Below are positions 1 to 15,000 of a DNA stretch of 64,000 nt, piece after piece. Every line of letters begins with the position of its first letter. Within the stretch, counting starts at the first letter, position 1. The position numbers and the translations under genes were made by a program. Origin of the DNA: Aptenodytes patagonicus (Eukaryota; Chordata; Aves; Sphenisciformes; Spheniscidae); NCBI RefSeq assembly GCF_965638725.1, contig NC_134961.1, positions 1,612,001-1,676,000 on the forward strand, in the 5' to 3' direction. Below the pieces are notes generated by a model that saw nothing but the letters and a program-made list of their open reading frames with translations, did no database searches and was not told the origin of the DNA.

Positions 1-3000
1 TCCGCGCAGGCCGGTCCCCCGAGCGTGGTGCGCCTCTGGGACTTCCCGACGGGCAGCTGCCTCTCGGTGTTTAAAACCCACGTCCGCTCCCTCTTGTCCC
101 TGAGGTGGGTTTCAGCCTGGGCGCAGGGATGTGTTCAGGTGGGCCAAGTGTTGCGGCATGGCGGCTTTTCTGTGCTACTCCTGCGTGATAAACCAGGGGT
201 GAATTACAGTTCTCCTTCAGCTGCCTGTGTTTATCACCGAGACCTGCTGGCAGCTGGCCCGGAACAGCTGATACGCTGCCAGCTCCCTCCTGAGCTTATC
301 CCGCAGGTCTTGCTGTCTCCCCATACCCTGAACTTGCCTCCTTTTATTCCCCGCTGGGATGCACTCGGGGTACAAGGAGCTGCATTTCACCAGGTGGCCT
401 CTTCTTGCAGCTTTTCCTACAGCGGAGCCGTTCTGTGTGGCGTCGGAAAGGACGGGCACGGCAAAACGGTGAGGACTGAAACTTGGGCTTGGAGGTTTCC
501 CCGCCCTGCGAACAAGCGACATGAGGTGGCTCTTCTCCCAGATTACGCAGTTATTTCGCAGACAAACCTCTGCTCTGGGCTTTCCTAGACATGTTCTTCA
601 CTGTAGTCAGAGGGAGATCTCTTTCTCGTTAGCTGCTTAGAAAATCCTTCCCTTCTACCTGATGCTTGCGAGTGTTTGCATGCACGATTCTCCGCTGCAA
701 GCAAACAAATCCTTTCGGAAGCAGCCCGAGAGACCTGCTCGGGTTGAGCTTCGGGGCTGTTTCTGTCCCTGGTGTGGTCCCAGCTAGGAGCCCAGCCGGG
801 GTGATGAAGGCAGCTGTGTGATCCTGCCCACACCCTGTGGGGATCGCCGCAGGCTCACGCGCAGCGTTGCTGCCCGCCTCCGCAGCCGTTCTGGCCCACC
901 GGGCTGAGGGCGACACGTGTTTGTGTGATATTTCGAGCTGGAAGGCTTGCAAGCCCGTGGTGGAGGAATGGGACTTGAAATGGGAGGTTCAGCACTGACT
1001 AGAGCCCCAAAAAACCTTTTTTAATAGCATTTAGGGCAAGATGCGAGGTTTAATCTTTCAGTTCTGAGCATCGCAGGCATCGCTGCTAGAAGGGATGCTG
1101 GGCACTGAAGCTGCCACCCACCGATGTAGCTAGGGGATGACGCAGATCCCACGTGTAGCAGTCAAAAATAAAATTGTTTCATGGGACTGGGGGTTTTGCT
1201 TTATCAGTGGAACTGTTTTCATCCGCTGATCCCTTATTGACAACCACCAGCAATTAGCTGTGCCATCGCTAACTGCATACTGCCTGCAGGAAAAAAACAA
1301 ACAGCGCTTTGGGGTTTTTTTTTTTCCTGGCACACAGCAGCGGTCCGTGATCCGGGTGGGAGCTGGCGAACTGAAACTGGGGAGGGGGGGATCAATAGGG
1401 CGAAAGCAGGATGGGAGAACGGGGAGTGCTGGGGGCCTGGCCGGGAGCACCTCTCCCAGCGCGATGCCTCAGCCCAGCCCAGCCTCCAAGGTGATGCTGG
1501 GTCTGTTTTTAACACTGTTCTGAAATGCAGAGCATCGAATCACCTGCATTTCTTCACCCATCTCCTCCTTTCCTTTGGGGAAAGGGTTGGACTCTCTTGC
1601 CCCTCGTGATGGGCACCGCGAGCATGCAAACCTGCATCGGAGCAAAGTGCTGCGAGAGCCAGCGCAGCCGGACACGTGCTACCTTCAGCTCTCGCGGACC
1701 GGCTCAGCCCTGGTACAGCTCTTGCATCTCAGCAGGCAGAGTTCCCACTCCTCTGTGGATTTTCTTTCCAAGTCTGAGCCCTGTTGCCAGGCAGCCCTGG
1801 GATTTAGAACCTATAATTATGGATGCCAGACCAGTATATTGCCATGAAGCTTTGCAAAGCTGTTGGACTGTCCTAAACCCTCTGTGCGAGAGAATTTTTT
1901 TTCCCCTGCTTCAATTCCGTTATCGATCCTTTGTGCCCAGCCCCGGAGCAGGCTCCCGCACGTGCAGCAGGTCAGCTGCTGTGACGAAAAGCTCTTTTGC
2001 TGCCCAGGTTTCCACGTTTGAGCAGCTCTGCCATCGTGTCTTCTTGCTTCAGATGGTGGTGGTGTGGAACGCTGCTCAGGTGACCCGTGGCGGAGAGGTG
2101 GCCGTGCTGGCCAAAGCGCACACGGATGTGGACATCCAGGCCCTGAAGATTGCTTTTTTTGATGACACCAGGTAGCGTGCAAAAAAAAAAAAAGAAAAAA
2201 ATCAAAAGCATTGGTTGGGGCACAGCTGCGGGGGGAATTGTGGTGCTGCAGCCGTCCGGTTGCCATTCCTGTTCTCGGTCCTCACTGTCAGCCGGTGGCC
2301 CTTGGGGCGCTGACCTTTCACCAGTGGCTTGGAGAGTCCTGCCCTGGTCCTCACGCAGTCTCTCCCGGGACAGGATGGTGTCGTGCGGCCGGGACAACGT
2401 CAGGCTGTGGCGAGTACGGAGCGGAGCGTTGCGCTCGTGTCCCGTCAATCTGGGCGAGTACCATTCTCTGGAGTTCACCGACCTGGCCTTCGAGGAGGGG
2501 CACGCGGCCGAGCGGGAGCCGGAGGACCGCACGCTGTAAGGGGCTGCTGGGCTCCACCGTCACCCGTCCTCAGGGCAGCCTGCTGGCAGGGAGCTCGACG
2601 GCTCTCGGCTGCCTTTAGCATCCTCCTTCCCCTTCCTCTGCGTGAGCACGGCATTTTGCTTGGGTTTTCCCTGCAAAATACAGGTGTCTCCTGGAGCTGG
2701 GAGAGCCTCTCCCCTCCTCAGCACACTTTGCTTCCCAAAAGAGATTTGGCTGCTTGCAGAATAGCTCAAGAAATGGGTCTTTCCTCTTGCCATACTGATG
2801 TTTTGCCATATTTAGTGAATCCCTTCGCCCACCTGAGGCTTGTGGTTAGCTTTCTGTTGGCAGCGGGAGGGGTGTGGTACATATCCGCTTGCATATAGAC
2901 AGATACATGCTTTTTTTGTTGTTGTTTTATTTTATTCATCAAAGCCAGACCTTTGTTGCTACCGCTTACTGCTCCATAAAGGCAGAGCTGTCGGCTCAGC

Positions 3001-6000
3001 TGGCCCTGCCTTCCCCCGGGCTGTGTCCTGTGGCAGAGAGAGGTTTCCTTCTGAGGTCTATGCCGAGCTTTTAGCTCTTTTGCTAATTAATGTTTCAAAG
3101 GGACAAGAAATAAAATAGGAAGCTCCGAGCTGGTTGTAGGTTTGTAGGGTAGCGTAGCGCATGGAAAGGTGCCCTTGGACACCTCGTTGACCTGTTAGGT
3201 TACTGCGAACCAGAATTGCTTTCCATCTGGCAAACAGTTTAACGGGTAAACCAAGCTGGGTTTTTACTAGCCCACGCTGGCGCAGCTCCTCCTAACCCTG
3301 GGGTGCCAGAGCAGGGGTCTCTCTCCTTTACAGCTTTGTCTGCAGCAAGAGCGGCCACGTCTTGGAGGTGGACTACAAGAACGTCTGCATGAGGAGCGCG
3401 CGGCGGCTCCTGCCCGCGCAGCCCCGGGGCTGCCAGCGGCAGGACAAGGCAGGCGGCGGCGCAGGTAGGAGTATCTGCAGGCAGGGAGGAGGGGACCAGC
3501 CAGGGAGCACCTCAACCACCATCGGGGTCAGAAACGAATTCAAACAAATCTCTGGTAAAATAAACCAGCTATTTACCTACTGCTAAGGATTATTTTGGGT
3601 TGATTAGATCATTGCTAGCTATTTGCCTCTTAAGTACTGCAAATAATCTTCCTTAGTACAGCAAAGTTATCACTTTAAGAAAGAATTTTAGCGTTTTAAA
3701 TGCTGATTGCACTTTCAGCGAAACACTACTTTTAGAAACATGAAACAAGGTCTTAATTTGCTGATGGGAATCTTAATGTAGAGATGGAAAAAGAGCTAAG
3801 CCGACCAACAAAAAAGATGAATTTGGGGATTTTTTTCATTATTCAGCCTGTGCAGAGTGTTTGGGAAATCTTTGTTGCTGTATACTAAGTAGTACAGCTT
3901 TCAGCTCTTCCATTAATTTTAACAGCGGGAAGAATTCACTTTCAAGTGCGATTGCTCTGATATCTTAAAACTTAGTGCATGGTTTGCTTTGGCAAATTGA
4001 GCTAATTAACCTAGAGCATGCCCCCTTGAGAGGTAGGTAACTCTGGCTCTCACTTCATGGGCGAGAAGACGCCCAAGAGGAGATGAAACGATGTCCTTGG
4101 GTGTCCTCCTGGTAGCAGTGCTGGCTCGTGCCAGTGCTTTGACCAAAGGACTTTATACCTGAATCAAAAAATCCCAGTTCCTGTAGATCTGTATTCTCTC
4201 TCCCTTCTCGCTACGCTGCAGAGAGGATTTGAGACACGGAAATGAAAGGGGTTTGTATCTCAGGCAGTTAATCTAGGACATCCCTTGCCATAAGATCCTG
4301 TTCGAGGCAAAAGTATGGCAGGGTTTAACAAGTGGTAAGAATTTTCTGTGCCTGGCAAGACTTGCATGATGGTAAAGAGGAGTGCTGGAAAGGGAAGGGG
4401 ACCGAACATGTTTTGAGTCCCGAGAAGGGCTAGCTGAGACTCCTCAGCCCATACTGTCCATCACCGTGGGATTGCTGGCTGCTGCTTCTGAGGCTTCAGC
4501 CGCTGGTGTGGGTGGACCGTCGGACTCAGCTCTTGGACGGGGCAACCCTCAGTTTGAGTTTTCTTGTTTCAAGTGTACAAGGTCGTGTTGTTTTTTGGGT
4601 TTTCAGGCCCTGGGATCGCTATAAACAGTATTAGCATCTCCTCAACCTTCTGTGCCACGGGTTCAGAAGATGGCTACCTGCGGCTGTGGCCACTGGACTT
4701 CTCAGCCGTTGTCTTAGAGGCAGGTGAGTAGAGCTGGGACCGGTGCTTCTGAGCTCCACATCTCCATCAGGCTGCTGCTGTGAAGCCAAAGCTCTGCTGG
4801 CGTGTCTCCTAAAGCAATTCTCGTGAACGAGGGCATCTTTTATGCCTGCTGTCTCTAGGGGTGGCTGGCTTGGAAGTCTTTTACTTCAACAATAATTATT
4901 CATGTTCATTCTTGTAACTCGTAGGAGAAAGGCAGGATCTCCTGGGTGAGAGCAGGCACTCAGTCTTCATTTCTGTGCCCTTGTACCCATGGCTCTTCTG
5001 TCCGTGAAAAATTAGGGGAGAAGTTGAGCAGTTTTTCACTCTTTTTGAAACAGCCACCGTAACAGCAGAGCCCGGGGACTTCTAGAAAGGGCAGAGACTA
5101 ATTTGTCACTAGACTCAAACCTGCAAGCGTTCAATCCTGAGGTCGTGTGGGATGCTCATTCCTGCGCGCGTTACTTTCCTAAATGCGAATCTGGTTCTGT
5201 AGCTGTGCTCCAGCTGCTGCTCCTCCTTTTCCGGGGGGTTCGCTGACTCCTGTGTCTTTCCCCAGAGCACGAGGCTCCGGTGAGTTCTGTCTGCATCAGC
5301 CCGGACAGCCGCAAAGTCTTGTGCACGACCGCTGCTGGCAATCTGGGCTACCTGGATATCCAGTCACGGAACTATAACACCCTCATGCGCTCTCACGAGG
5401 ACTCCGTTTTGGCGTTCTCGGTGGAGGGGATTTGGAAGCAGATGGCAACGGTGTCTCAGGACAATACCATCCGAGTCTGGGACCTCGTCTCCATGCAGCA
5501 GGTAGGTGAGACGAGAGTCAGTAGGTGTCTTGCATTTGTTAATAGTCTGCCTAGTCTCTCTTTAGTCTAGTTATCTGTTAACTGTTTGGTTATCAAAGCT
5601 CCACAGTTCAAGAGCCCTGAAATGTCCTCCCTGAAGCACGGGGGGGTACCACAGGCAAGAAATCCTTCTGGAGTATGGAGTTCTGAGAGCTTTAGCTTAA
5701 TGCATAATTTGGCCTTAGCTTCTGAAGGTATTGTTAAACAAAAATATTTTCTTTTCCTCCATCTTTTGAATATTGCTTTTTAACACAAAACCTAATACTC
5801 AAGGGCTTTATTTAAATGCCTAAAGGCCCAGGACTTCACTGGGCCTTAGATCCATCCAGGCAGGATGAGATTTCTGTTGTGGGACACACTCACGGTGGAG
5901 GTCTGAGGCTGTTGCGGCGTTAGGTACGGCTGCCAGGTACAGCTTTATCCAGCTTTGTGCCTGCGGCGTGTCTCTTCCCCGCAGCTGTATGACTTCACAG

Positions 6001-9000
6001 CTGCAGAGGAAACGCCGTGTGCTGTGGCCTTTCACCCTACCCAGCAGATCCTGGCCTGTGGCTTTGACAGCGGGATGGTGCGGACCTTCAGCTTGGCTGC
6101 CTCCGATCTGCTGGTGGAGCACAAGTAAGCACTTGCAGCGGGGGCTGCACTGGGGCAGGTACGGGTCTAACTGTGGGTGCCCTGGCAAGAGGCACAGCGA
6201 TAATCGTGGAGGTGGGAAAAGTGCTTTTCTTGAGCTTGACAACCCTCACGTCCCAGCTGAGTGGTTTTCAGGCAGAGATAGTCTGCTGTGCCAAGGCTCT
6301 GGGTGGTAAAAGTCCAACCTGCGAAGGCTATGAGGGCTTTCTTTACGACTTCCCAGTGGACAGCTGGCCAACAGTAGGAAAAGGCTTGTCCTAGAGAGCA
6401 GCTGAACAGGGAGCCCTTGCGAGCCTCGGCACGGGAAGTGGAGGATGCTCCAAAGGGAGAGGGAGCATGTCCCTTCCCGGGACGGCTGGAGTGCTGCGCC
6501 TGCTGCTCGGTTTTCCAAAAAGTTGGGAGTGTCGATTGTCCTGGGCTCCTGCAGGCGTGAGCATGGTGGGGTCCTCTGCCTGCCCCTGATTATTTTGCTC
6601 CCCTGGGTTCTTCACGTTCCTACTGTTTTCTGGGGTTTTGCTTGTTTGTTCTCCTCCCCTTTTTCGTGTTTTCTGCCTTCTTTCAGGCAGCACCGCACTG
6701 TGATCACTGGACTGACCTTCTCTCCAGATGGCAATTTCATGTTCAGCTCCTGTTTGCAGGGAACTCTGGCTCTTTACAGCTGTACGGCGCAGAAAAACCA
6801 CGTCCTGAGAGTCCTGGGTAAGACTTTGGGGTTCTGGGTTGCCTTTCTTCTTTTTTGGTAGCACAGACATCCTAGCACCAAAGCCAAACCAGACTGAGCC
6901 TACTCAGAGAGGTATTTTCTGATGTACCTTCTGGGCTGTGTCATTTGTGTTTATACCGTATGCGTGAGCAAACCCTAGTGACTGCCAACCCTTCCCTACC
7001 CGTCCTGGTTCAAACGCTCTCAGCTTGCTTGGCGTTACGATTTTGTGAATGGGCTGGAATCGCAGAGACCTGCCCTTTCAGGTCTGGGTTCAACAGTGCA
7101 TTGCCTAGAAGCAACACAAGCGTAGAGTCTTCCTACTTATTGATGCCCAAGCCCTGACTCTTTCCATTTCGTGGATGTGCAGTTTAATTTGTTTAAACTG
7201 GATCGCTTCCCTAATCCTGCCTGCAGCACAGCTGCGCAAAGAGCCGTGCTGGTGAATGGAGAAGGTGGAGAGCTGCGGGCAGGGGAAGCAGTGCAGGGGC
7301 AAGGCAGTTTGGAAACATTAATGTCACATTTAATGTACGCTTTTGAAACGAGCTGTGGCAGCACAAGCTTGGGCAGGGAAAGGGAGCTCCGTTATGCAAT
7401 ATTGTACGAAGAGGAGGATCCTGCCCCAAGAAGCGTGCAGCTGAAGTAGGTGGAGAAGGAACAGGGGCTCGGAGAGATCAGGGAATTTGTCCAAAATAAC
7501 CCACGTTTGGTGTCAGTGCTGCAGCTGGTCCTTTACATATTGACTCTGCTCTGAAATTGTGTTCACTGCCTGGCCACGTTCCAGGGACAGAACAGTGGAA
7601 TTCTGGTAGTGGAATGAATACAGAGAATTGCTCTGATGTCTGTGATTTTTAGGCCTTTGGGTCTATCTGTCCACCAGACTGACATCAGCGTGGTGGGGTT
7701 CGGCACTGACTTCATTCTGTGCAGGGTTCAGACACCCAGGCTGCAGCAGAGATCTCACATTCACAGATCCTTGTCACAGCTTCTTGTGACGTTAAAAAAT
7801 AAACACTAAAATCAATTTTATTCCCTTGACTTTGTTCTGCTCTCCTTGAGAACACCGCACGTTCAGTCAGGCAACAAGCCATGCATCTAGACCCTGCCCT
7901 TGAGGTGGTTCACTGCACGCTTTGGGTGCTGCAGATAAAATTTGTAGCGTCTTCTACACCAGACGTTGCTGCTTCCTCAGGCCAGAGCGTTAACCCAAGG
8001 CTGATTTGGAGGCAGGAGAAGCTGCAGCTACCCGTCAGCAGCACCATCACAGAGTGAGCTGGCTGCAGCGTGGGCTTTGCTCCTCTCTTCACTCTCTCTC
8101 TTGCTGTGGCCCTCAGGCAATGTGGTGGCCCGGGACGCTGGGAGCGGTTCGGATGCTTTGGTGGTCAGTGGGGACAGCCGTCTCTTGGCCTTCGTGGGTC
8201 CCTCCAAGTATGTTGTGACCGTGATGGAGGCCTGCTCTCTAGATGAGGTACCCAGCAGGCTCCCCTTGTTCCTGGGGGAGGGTGGGGAGGGGAGCACATG
8301 CCACAGGGGGAAGTTCCCATAGGCTGCATCAGATGAGATAGATCAAGGGCCTTGGGCACCAGCAATGTTGGAGAGGGCCCTGCCCAGCCCAGCAGACACT
8401 TGTCTCAGGGTGCTTACAATGAGGTTTGTTTTCCATTCTGTGAGATAGAAACAACAAAGTCAAGGCTTAGAATCACAGAATCACTGAGGTTGGAAGAGAC
8501 CTCTAAGATCATCGAGTCCAACCGTCAACCCAACACCCCCATGCCCACTAAACCATGTCCCTAAGCACCTCATCTACACGTCTTTTAAATACCTCCAGGG
8601 ATGGGGACTCAACCACTTCCCTGGGCAGCCTGTTCCAATGTTTAACCGCTCTCTCAGTAAAGACATTTTTCCTCACGTCCAATCTAAACCTCCCCTGGCG
8701 TAACTTGAGGCTGTTTCCTCTCGTCCTATTGCTTGTTCCTTGGGAGAAGAGACCGACCCCCACCTCGCTACAACCTCCTTTCAGGGAGTTGTAGAGAGCG
8801 ATGAGGTCTCCCCTCAGCCTCCTTTTCTCCAGGCTAAACAACCCCAGTTCCCTCAGCCGCTCCTCATAAGACTTGTTCTCCTAGAACAAGTTTCTTCTTC
8901 TCTGGCTTCATTCCCCTCTAGAAAGATAATTTGGAGAAGTCTTGTGTAGACTGTCAGCTCCGACTCCTCTTTGTGAGCTGCTCTCCTGGGCAGTAGGGAC

Positions 9001-12000
9001 ATTGCCTGGACCCTGCAGCCCCTCATTAGGTGGGAAGGGAAGGGTCTGGGGGGCTCCACAGCCTCGTGTTAGGAGAGCCATGGGAGGCTCCTGAGGCTTC
9101 TGCAGTATTTGCTCCAGGACGTTTGTTCATCAGCTCCTTGTTTCACAGCTGCTGAGGGTGGACATCAGCATCCTCGATTTGAACAGCACGGCCTTGGACT
9201 CTGCAGCCAGAGTCTGCTTTGCTCCGGTGCCTCGAGGCGAGCTCCTGGTGTCCACTTCTTCCAATAAAATCCTCGTGCTTGATGCAAAAACGGGACGACT
9301 GGTGCGCGAGGTAGGACACTATGAAATTCATGCACTGAGGTCTCGTGTCATGTGGGGCTTGGGCACTTCATGTCACTGTAGGAGGCTAAATGAGAGAAGA
9401 GCTCATCCTGGAGTTCACAGGCTTCAAAGAAACACGAGTGGCAAGCGTGTAGCTACCCTGGTGTGGTTGTGCTCAGGGTGAGCCTGAGCTTGTCCTTGTT
9501 TTCCGTGCTGTCGTGCTCCTGTCCTCTTGCTGAAGCAGAAGGACAGGAACTAGCTCAGTTAATGCTGCTGGTGCTGTTTCTTGTCCTCAGGTGTCTCCCG
9601 TTCACAAGCTGTCCTGTTCTTCCTTGGCGCTGAGCAAGGATGGCAGGTACCTGCTCACCGCTGGCGGCAAAGTTATCAAAGTGTGGGACTATCAGATGCG
9701 CTTCGATATCAACTTCCAGGTACTGCCCACAAAGGGAGGGAAGGGGGTTGGTGTTGCCCTGATCAAGCATTTCGGAATCCCTGGAGAACAGAGCAACAAA
9801 TGCCCTCTGTGTGACTTGGCCCGGTGTCCCCGGTCCCAGTTCGCCCAGCAGCTGAGAAACGCAGCCCTATTCCCACGTTGTAATAATGCCCTGCACTGAG
9901 CATGGGCTGGGGCTGCCAAAGCACCGCGCCTAGTGAGACCCTCTGCGGAGGACAGAGGTGGGTGTTACCTCTGTGCTAGGGACAGAGCCGCCCAGAGAAG
10001 AAAATGGCTCGCCCAGGGTTTTGGAGGTATTGAGAGCTAGAATAAGACCTTGGGGGTTTTCAGCTTCTGCTCATTTCTCCAGATCAGTCTGTTGAGGCTC
10101 AACCCCAGGTTGATCAGCCCTAGGTCTGAGCACTGTAGGGTGTGGTGCTAGCCTCTGAGGGGATCTTCTGCTGAGGAGTGTAGACACTGGCTACGGAGGG
10201 CAGGGAGTGCAGTAACCACCATCCTGATAGGGCAGGCGTGGTGATGGAGTCGTTCAAGGCGTGCTCACTCCTAGGTGTACATCGGCCACTCGGAGCCAGT
10301 GCGCCAGGTGGCCTTCACCCCAGACCAACGGCACGTCATCAGTGTTGGAGATGCCATCTTCCTCTGGGACTTCCTGGCTCTGCCTGCGGAGAGTTCACCC
10401 CCCGCCGGGTAAGTGCACGGTGCTGGGCAGTGCCTTCCCCTCCTTCCCGTCACCTCCCCTGCCCCATCCCCTCTCGGTGTAACGCTGGTCTCCTTGCCTT
10501 TCCAGGGCTCGTTCCTCCGAGTCCGCTCTGCAGCCGGGAGCAGGTGAGTTTGCCTCCTCCCCTGAGTTGTGCTGGCCGGCAGGTTGGCAGCTCTTCCACA
10601 GCTGCTCTTCATGGCAGAGGGTAGGGGTTGGGGGTTTTTGCTTCCTTCCCTCAGTGGGTCAGATAGCAGGGGGCTAACCAGCTAATTAACCCCAAGGGAC
10701 AGCCTTCAATTAACTAGCACCTCTCAGTGGGAGTCTGCCAAGGAGGGGATGTTCTGAGCAGAGCAGCTCTGGGTTTCTCGGTAGATCTTTCAGCTTTTGC
10801 CTTCTGTCTTTCCCTGCCTCCATCTCTTCTGTCTTCTTTTTCCCTGCCCTCACTGTCCCTCTCTCTGTCGTCCCCTTTCTTGAAGGACAGAGGAGAAGTG
10901 GCTCCTCCTGTGTAGGAGGAAGATGGAGAAATGACCTTGGAGGCATCGCCATTCATCAAGTCAGGAGGATGAGAGGATCTAAGGGATGAGGGAAGTTACA
11001 CAAACCCTTTTCTCTTCACAGAAGGGAGCTCTGAGAAGCTAAAGGATGCTTCTGAGACACCTCGGCAGACAGTTCCTCTTCCGTTGTTGTCCTCACCACC
11101 ATGTTTGGATGTCAGCTCTGTCCACCAAGCGGGATGTCAAAGTAAGAGGAACTGCTTGCAGGGAAGGGGAAAATTGATCTTGTTTTAGGAAAAACTCCTT
11201 GCCTAGTTCAGCAGCTTCCTTGGAGCTATCCCTGCCCGTGATCCCCTTCCTGCAGACTGACAGACCAGTCTGCACTTTCCTTCCCCTGACTTGGACAAAG
11301 CCAGCCAGAGGTGTTGGGGTTCAGCACCGCTTTATCCTCTGCTCTCCTCCATAGACTAAGCTGCTGGCACAGCTTCTCTGAGGGCTGTGGTAAATACCTT
11401 GCTGGACATACCCAGGAGGAAACGTCTGCTTTGCCCTCCACCCTAACAGATGGGCTGTTACACAGAGCAGGAGAATGACACTGCCAGAATCGAAGGGTCG
11501 GTCACACACGAAGCAGTCCTGAAGGACACAGATGGCTCTGTCTTCCCACTAATTTTTCTCTTCAGGTATTTTCTCCGAGTCGGACCAAGAGGAGGAAGCA
11601 GGTCTGCCAGGCAGCAGCAGGATGGTGGCGAATGGAGACAAAGATGCCTCGGTCCTCGTGGTGGAGTCGGTCAGAAACGAGGAGCTTGTTGTTGTGAGGC
11701 CCAAAGTCAGGCAGGAGAGCTCGAGGTCTCTTGGAGAATCAGCAAACGGTAAATCAGGGGTATTCCCATCTTGTACAGAGCTCGGCTCCTTAGGGGCACG
11801 ATGCGTGCAGGCCTGCATGGCAGCTTGGTCTATCCCTGACAAATAAAGAAAGATCATTATTAACACGGTACAGACAGACCTGGACACGTGCTCTGAGTTG
11901 CGAGACGAAGGGTAGCAATGTGTTCCTCGGGGCTCTTCCCTTGGGTGTGATTTACCAAGGGAAGTCAGTATTGACGGAAGCTCGTGTTGGTCCCCAAGAC

Positions 12001-15000
12001 TGCTTGTTTTTCTGGCTCTTTCCCTGCTGCTGCTTCTAGGCACATCAGAAGCCCCTCTTCAGCTTGGAGCCAATATCATCTCTAAGTGGCACTTTCTATT
12101 AAACCCGGCTGAAATTAAAGCTCCCAATGTCTCTATTAATAGATGCACAGCCTCAAAGCTGCAGCAGTTTGTGGCGAGCTGCCAGAAGCAGGCAGCTGCC
12201 AGCGCTCAGCCCCAGGCAGGACTTGTTGGAAAGCTTCAACATAAAACTATGCCTCCGCCGCTCTCGTTAAAGACCTCTTTCTAGCTGTGTGGCTTATGCT
12301 TTCGCAGCGATGCCCAGGGCATGCAGCGTGGATGCCCTTAGGCTGTTTGCAGCGTGGTGTAGCTGAGCCGGGATGAAGGGGGGAGATGGATGTTCCTCCT
12401 TTTGCTCCTGGAAAGCTGGTGGTTTTCCTATGGCCGGTCGTGTAGGAGCACGTGTGATGCTGCAGTCTGATTTTTGCCTCGTGTGTGTGTGTGTATGCAC
12501 GCACATACACAGCATCTGAACGGACAGCAAGCCACAGCCTAGCGGCTGCTCCCGAACCGTTCCCGGGAGCAGCATCCCATAGGTACTGTTTTCTTCTTTG
12601 TGTGGCAGAACCCAGAAAGGAGACCAAAAGTCCCAAGTTCCAGTGCTCCGTCCGCCCAGATTCCTACCGGCATTTCACTCCTCGCTTTAAGGCATCGGTG
12701 CTCCCCCAGGTGAGAGTTGTGCCAGGGCTGGTTACCTGGGCAGGTGGCGAACAAGCATTTTGGGGCTGGGGTAGGTGGATTTTCCAAATTGTTTCCATTT
12801 TGTTCTCTGTTTGAAAGCAATTTGTGAAATATACCCCTGGGCCTGATGTTCAATTAGAAACTCCTAACGTTAGTTCCCCTTTCTCCTCTACATGCAGCTC
12901 TTTCCAGACTAGTAAAAAGTGAGTTGTGATCAACTCTTTTTCTGTTCAGCTAATCTGCATACATTTTTATTCTAAAGAAATGGAAATGGCATGTGCTATT
13001 GTAAGTGAAAGACGAGTGAGCAATGGAGTGATTCATCATGCACCCATATTTGCGAGCAGATGCGTTGGCAGAGCAGGCTGGGGAAGGCAATCCATCGAGC
13101 GTAGTGAAGATAGTCAAGGCACAGCTCTCGCTCTGTTAACAAACAGAGCAATAATAAAACAGAAACTTAACTCAACCTTTTCCCAAGCTCTGGTGTTTGC
13201 GGTGCTGGGAGAAAAGCTACATTCAGCTCGCACCCTCAATTCTCTCCTCTGTCCCTCCACCTGGTAGCAGTTTGTCCCCCCACTGTCTTCCTATTGAAAC
13301 ATCTACATCCCCAAGTCAGCAAAACCCATTGAACTCCTTCCCAGCAGGATTAGCAGCTGCTCATCGGCTGGGCAGTGGCTGCCAGCCTGTTTTGTGCCCC
13401 ATCTGAAAGCATCTGTGCCTGGTTTTGCTGGTGCAGTTTCTCTTTTGTATGTATAAGTGTGCACTTCGGTATTCATCTGTGGATGTGTTGAACTTGAATT
13501 GCGTGAGTATTGGCACGAATTTGCGTGTTGTGTGTGTGAGGACGTGTGTGTGCTTGCACGCACGCTTTTTCTTACATGGGCATTGAATGTACCTGACCGG
13601 GCCATCCTTCTAGAGCTTATTTTAAGCCGGTGTCTATTTTTCTTGTAGAGTTTCTTATCTCCTCCAGCTGGCAGTGAGGTCTTGAAGCTGAAAGCAGTGA
13701 TCGGCTACAACGGGAACGGCAGAGGGAATATGGTGTGGAACCCGGACACAGGTACGCCAGGAAGGCTCCGGAGGGGCAGGAGGTGTGCGTACTGAGCCAA
13801 GTTACGATTTTCTAGCTGTTGGGTTGGGATCTCTGCTTTAACACAGGGGTTCTTTGCGTTGGTAAAATCCAGTAATCCTTCTTTCCTGTTGGCAAACGTT
13901 AGTTGATAGGGGCAGACTCAGACTTCAGTTGCTGAGTGGATAGAGCAGAAGGGAAGGCTCTCACAAAGGCCATCTTGCCTCCTTTCTCCAGGCTGGAGTG
14001 ATGCCCAACAGCTTTGCTTTGCTCAGGTTAGGGGAAGTGAGATTTTACTCCACTCTCCACCTGATGGGAAGGATGCTGACAGGCTGCGTAGAAGAGTCAG
14101 CTTTTACGTATTACTGAAAAAAAGAATTTTCCGGAATTGTGATGCAGGTTGTAGTGGGTGCTGTATGAGAAGCCTTTACATGAAAACATCCCATCTCCTC
14201 CTCTCTGCTAGGCTTCTTCGCCTACACCTGTGGCTGCGTCATCGTAGTTGAAGACCTGCACTCGGGATCACAGAATCACTGGCTTGGCCACGTGGAGGAG
14301 ATCTCTACGCTCGCCGTCAGCCACGATGCCCAGGTAGGAGAGGCTTCTGCCGCCCCGGGCTGGGTTTTGTCTGTGTCGCTTTGGGCTAAAGGAATGTCAC
14401 AGTCTAAAATCCCATTTATCCGTTCCCTTCTTCTGCCTGCTGCCTGGAGACCTGGGGTTATGGAAATAAAATAAATGGTTTTGGAGCCTAGCTATCCGTT
14501 GTGCTGGCTCAGTGTGACAGTAATGGCTGCTCCCTTCCTCTGGGTGATGTTACCATTCCTTCCTACCGTCAGCTGATGGTTGTTCTCGCAGAATTTTTCA
14601 TTTGCCAACCACGTCACTTTAATTTCAGACTAACAGTTGCTAAGACTAACTAACTAACAAAGTGTTCTCTAATTACTTACCAAGGTCTCAGTGACAACAT
14701 ATTGGTCTGTTAGGTTCTTGCCTCTGCCTCAGGAAAGAGGAATGGAGACTCCCATTGTCAGATCTGCCTCTGGAATGTCCAGGATGGGGTTTGCACAGCA
14801 AGTCTCTTCCACCACGAGACGCAAGTACAAGCCATGGCATTCTCTCGGGATGATAGATTCCTTCTTACCCTAGGTGAGTACGCCTGTGACACCGGGTGTG
14901 GGTGCAGGAGTACACCCTAGAGTAGACAGCTCATGGGAGGAAGATGCTGTAAGCGTGCAGTACCTGCAAGATACGTACCAGGCTCATGGGTATGAAGCTG

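Noticed and set aside
7653-7728. Possible extra WDR90 exon (TTTTAG acceptor, TGCAG at the far end)
   Set aside because: No GT donor follows, and joining 6817 directly to 8117 restores the conserved [11 protein letters not shown] in frame.
14268-14285. CR1-like string (GGATCACAGAATCACTGG) inside a WDR90 exon
   Set aside because: It encodes GSQNHW in a conserved WDR90 segment and has no CR1 sequence on either side; chance resemblance.
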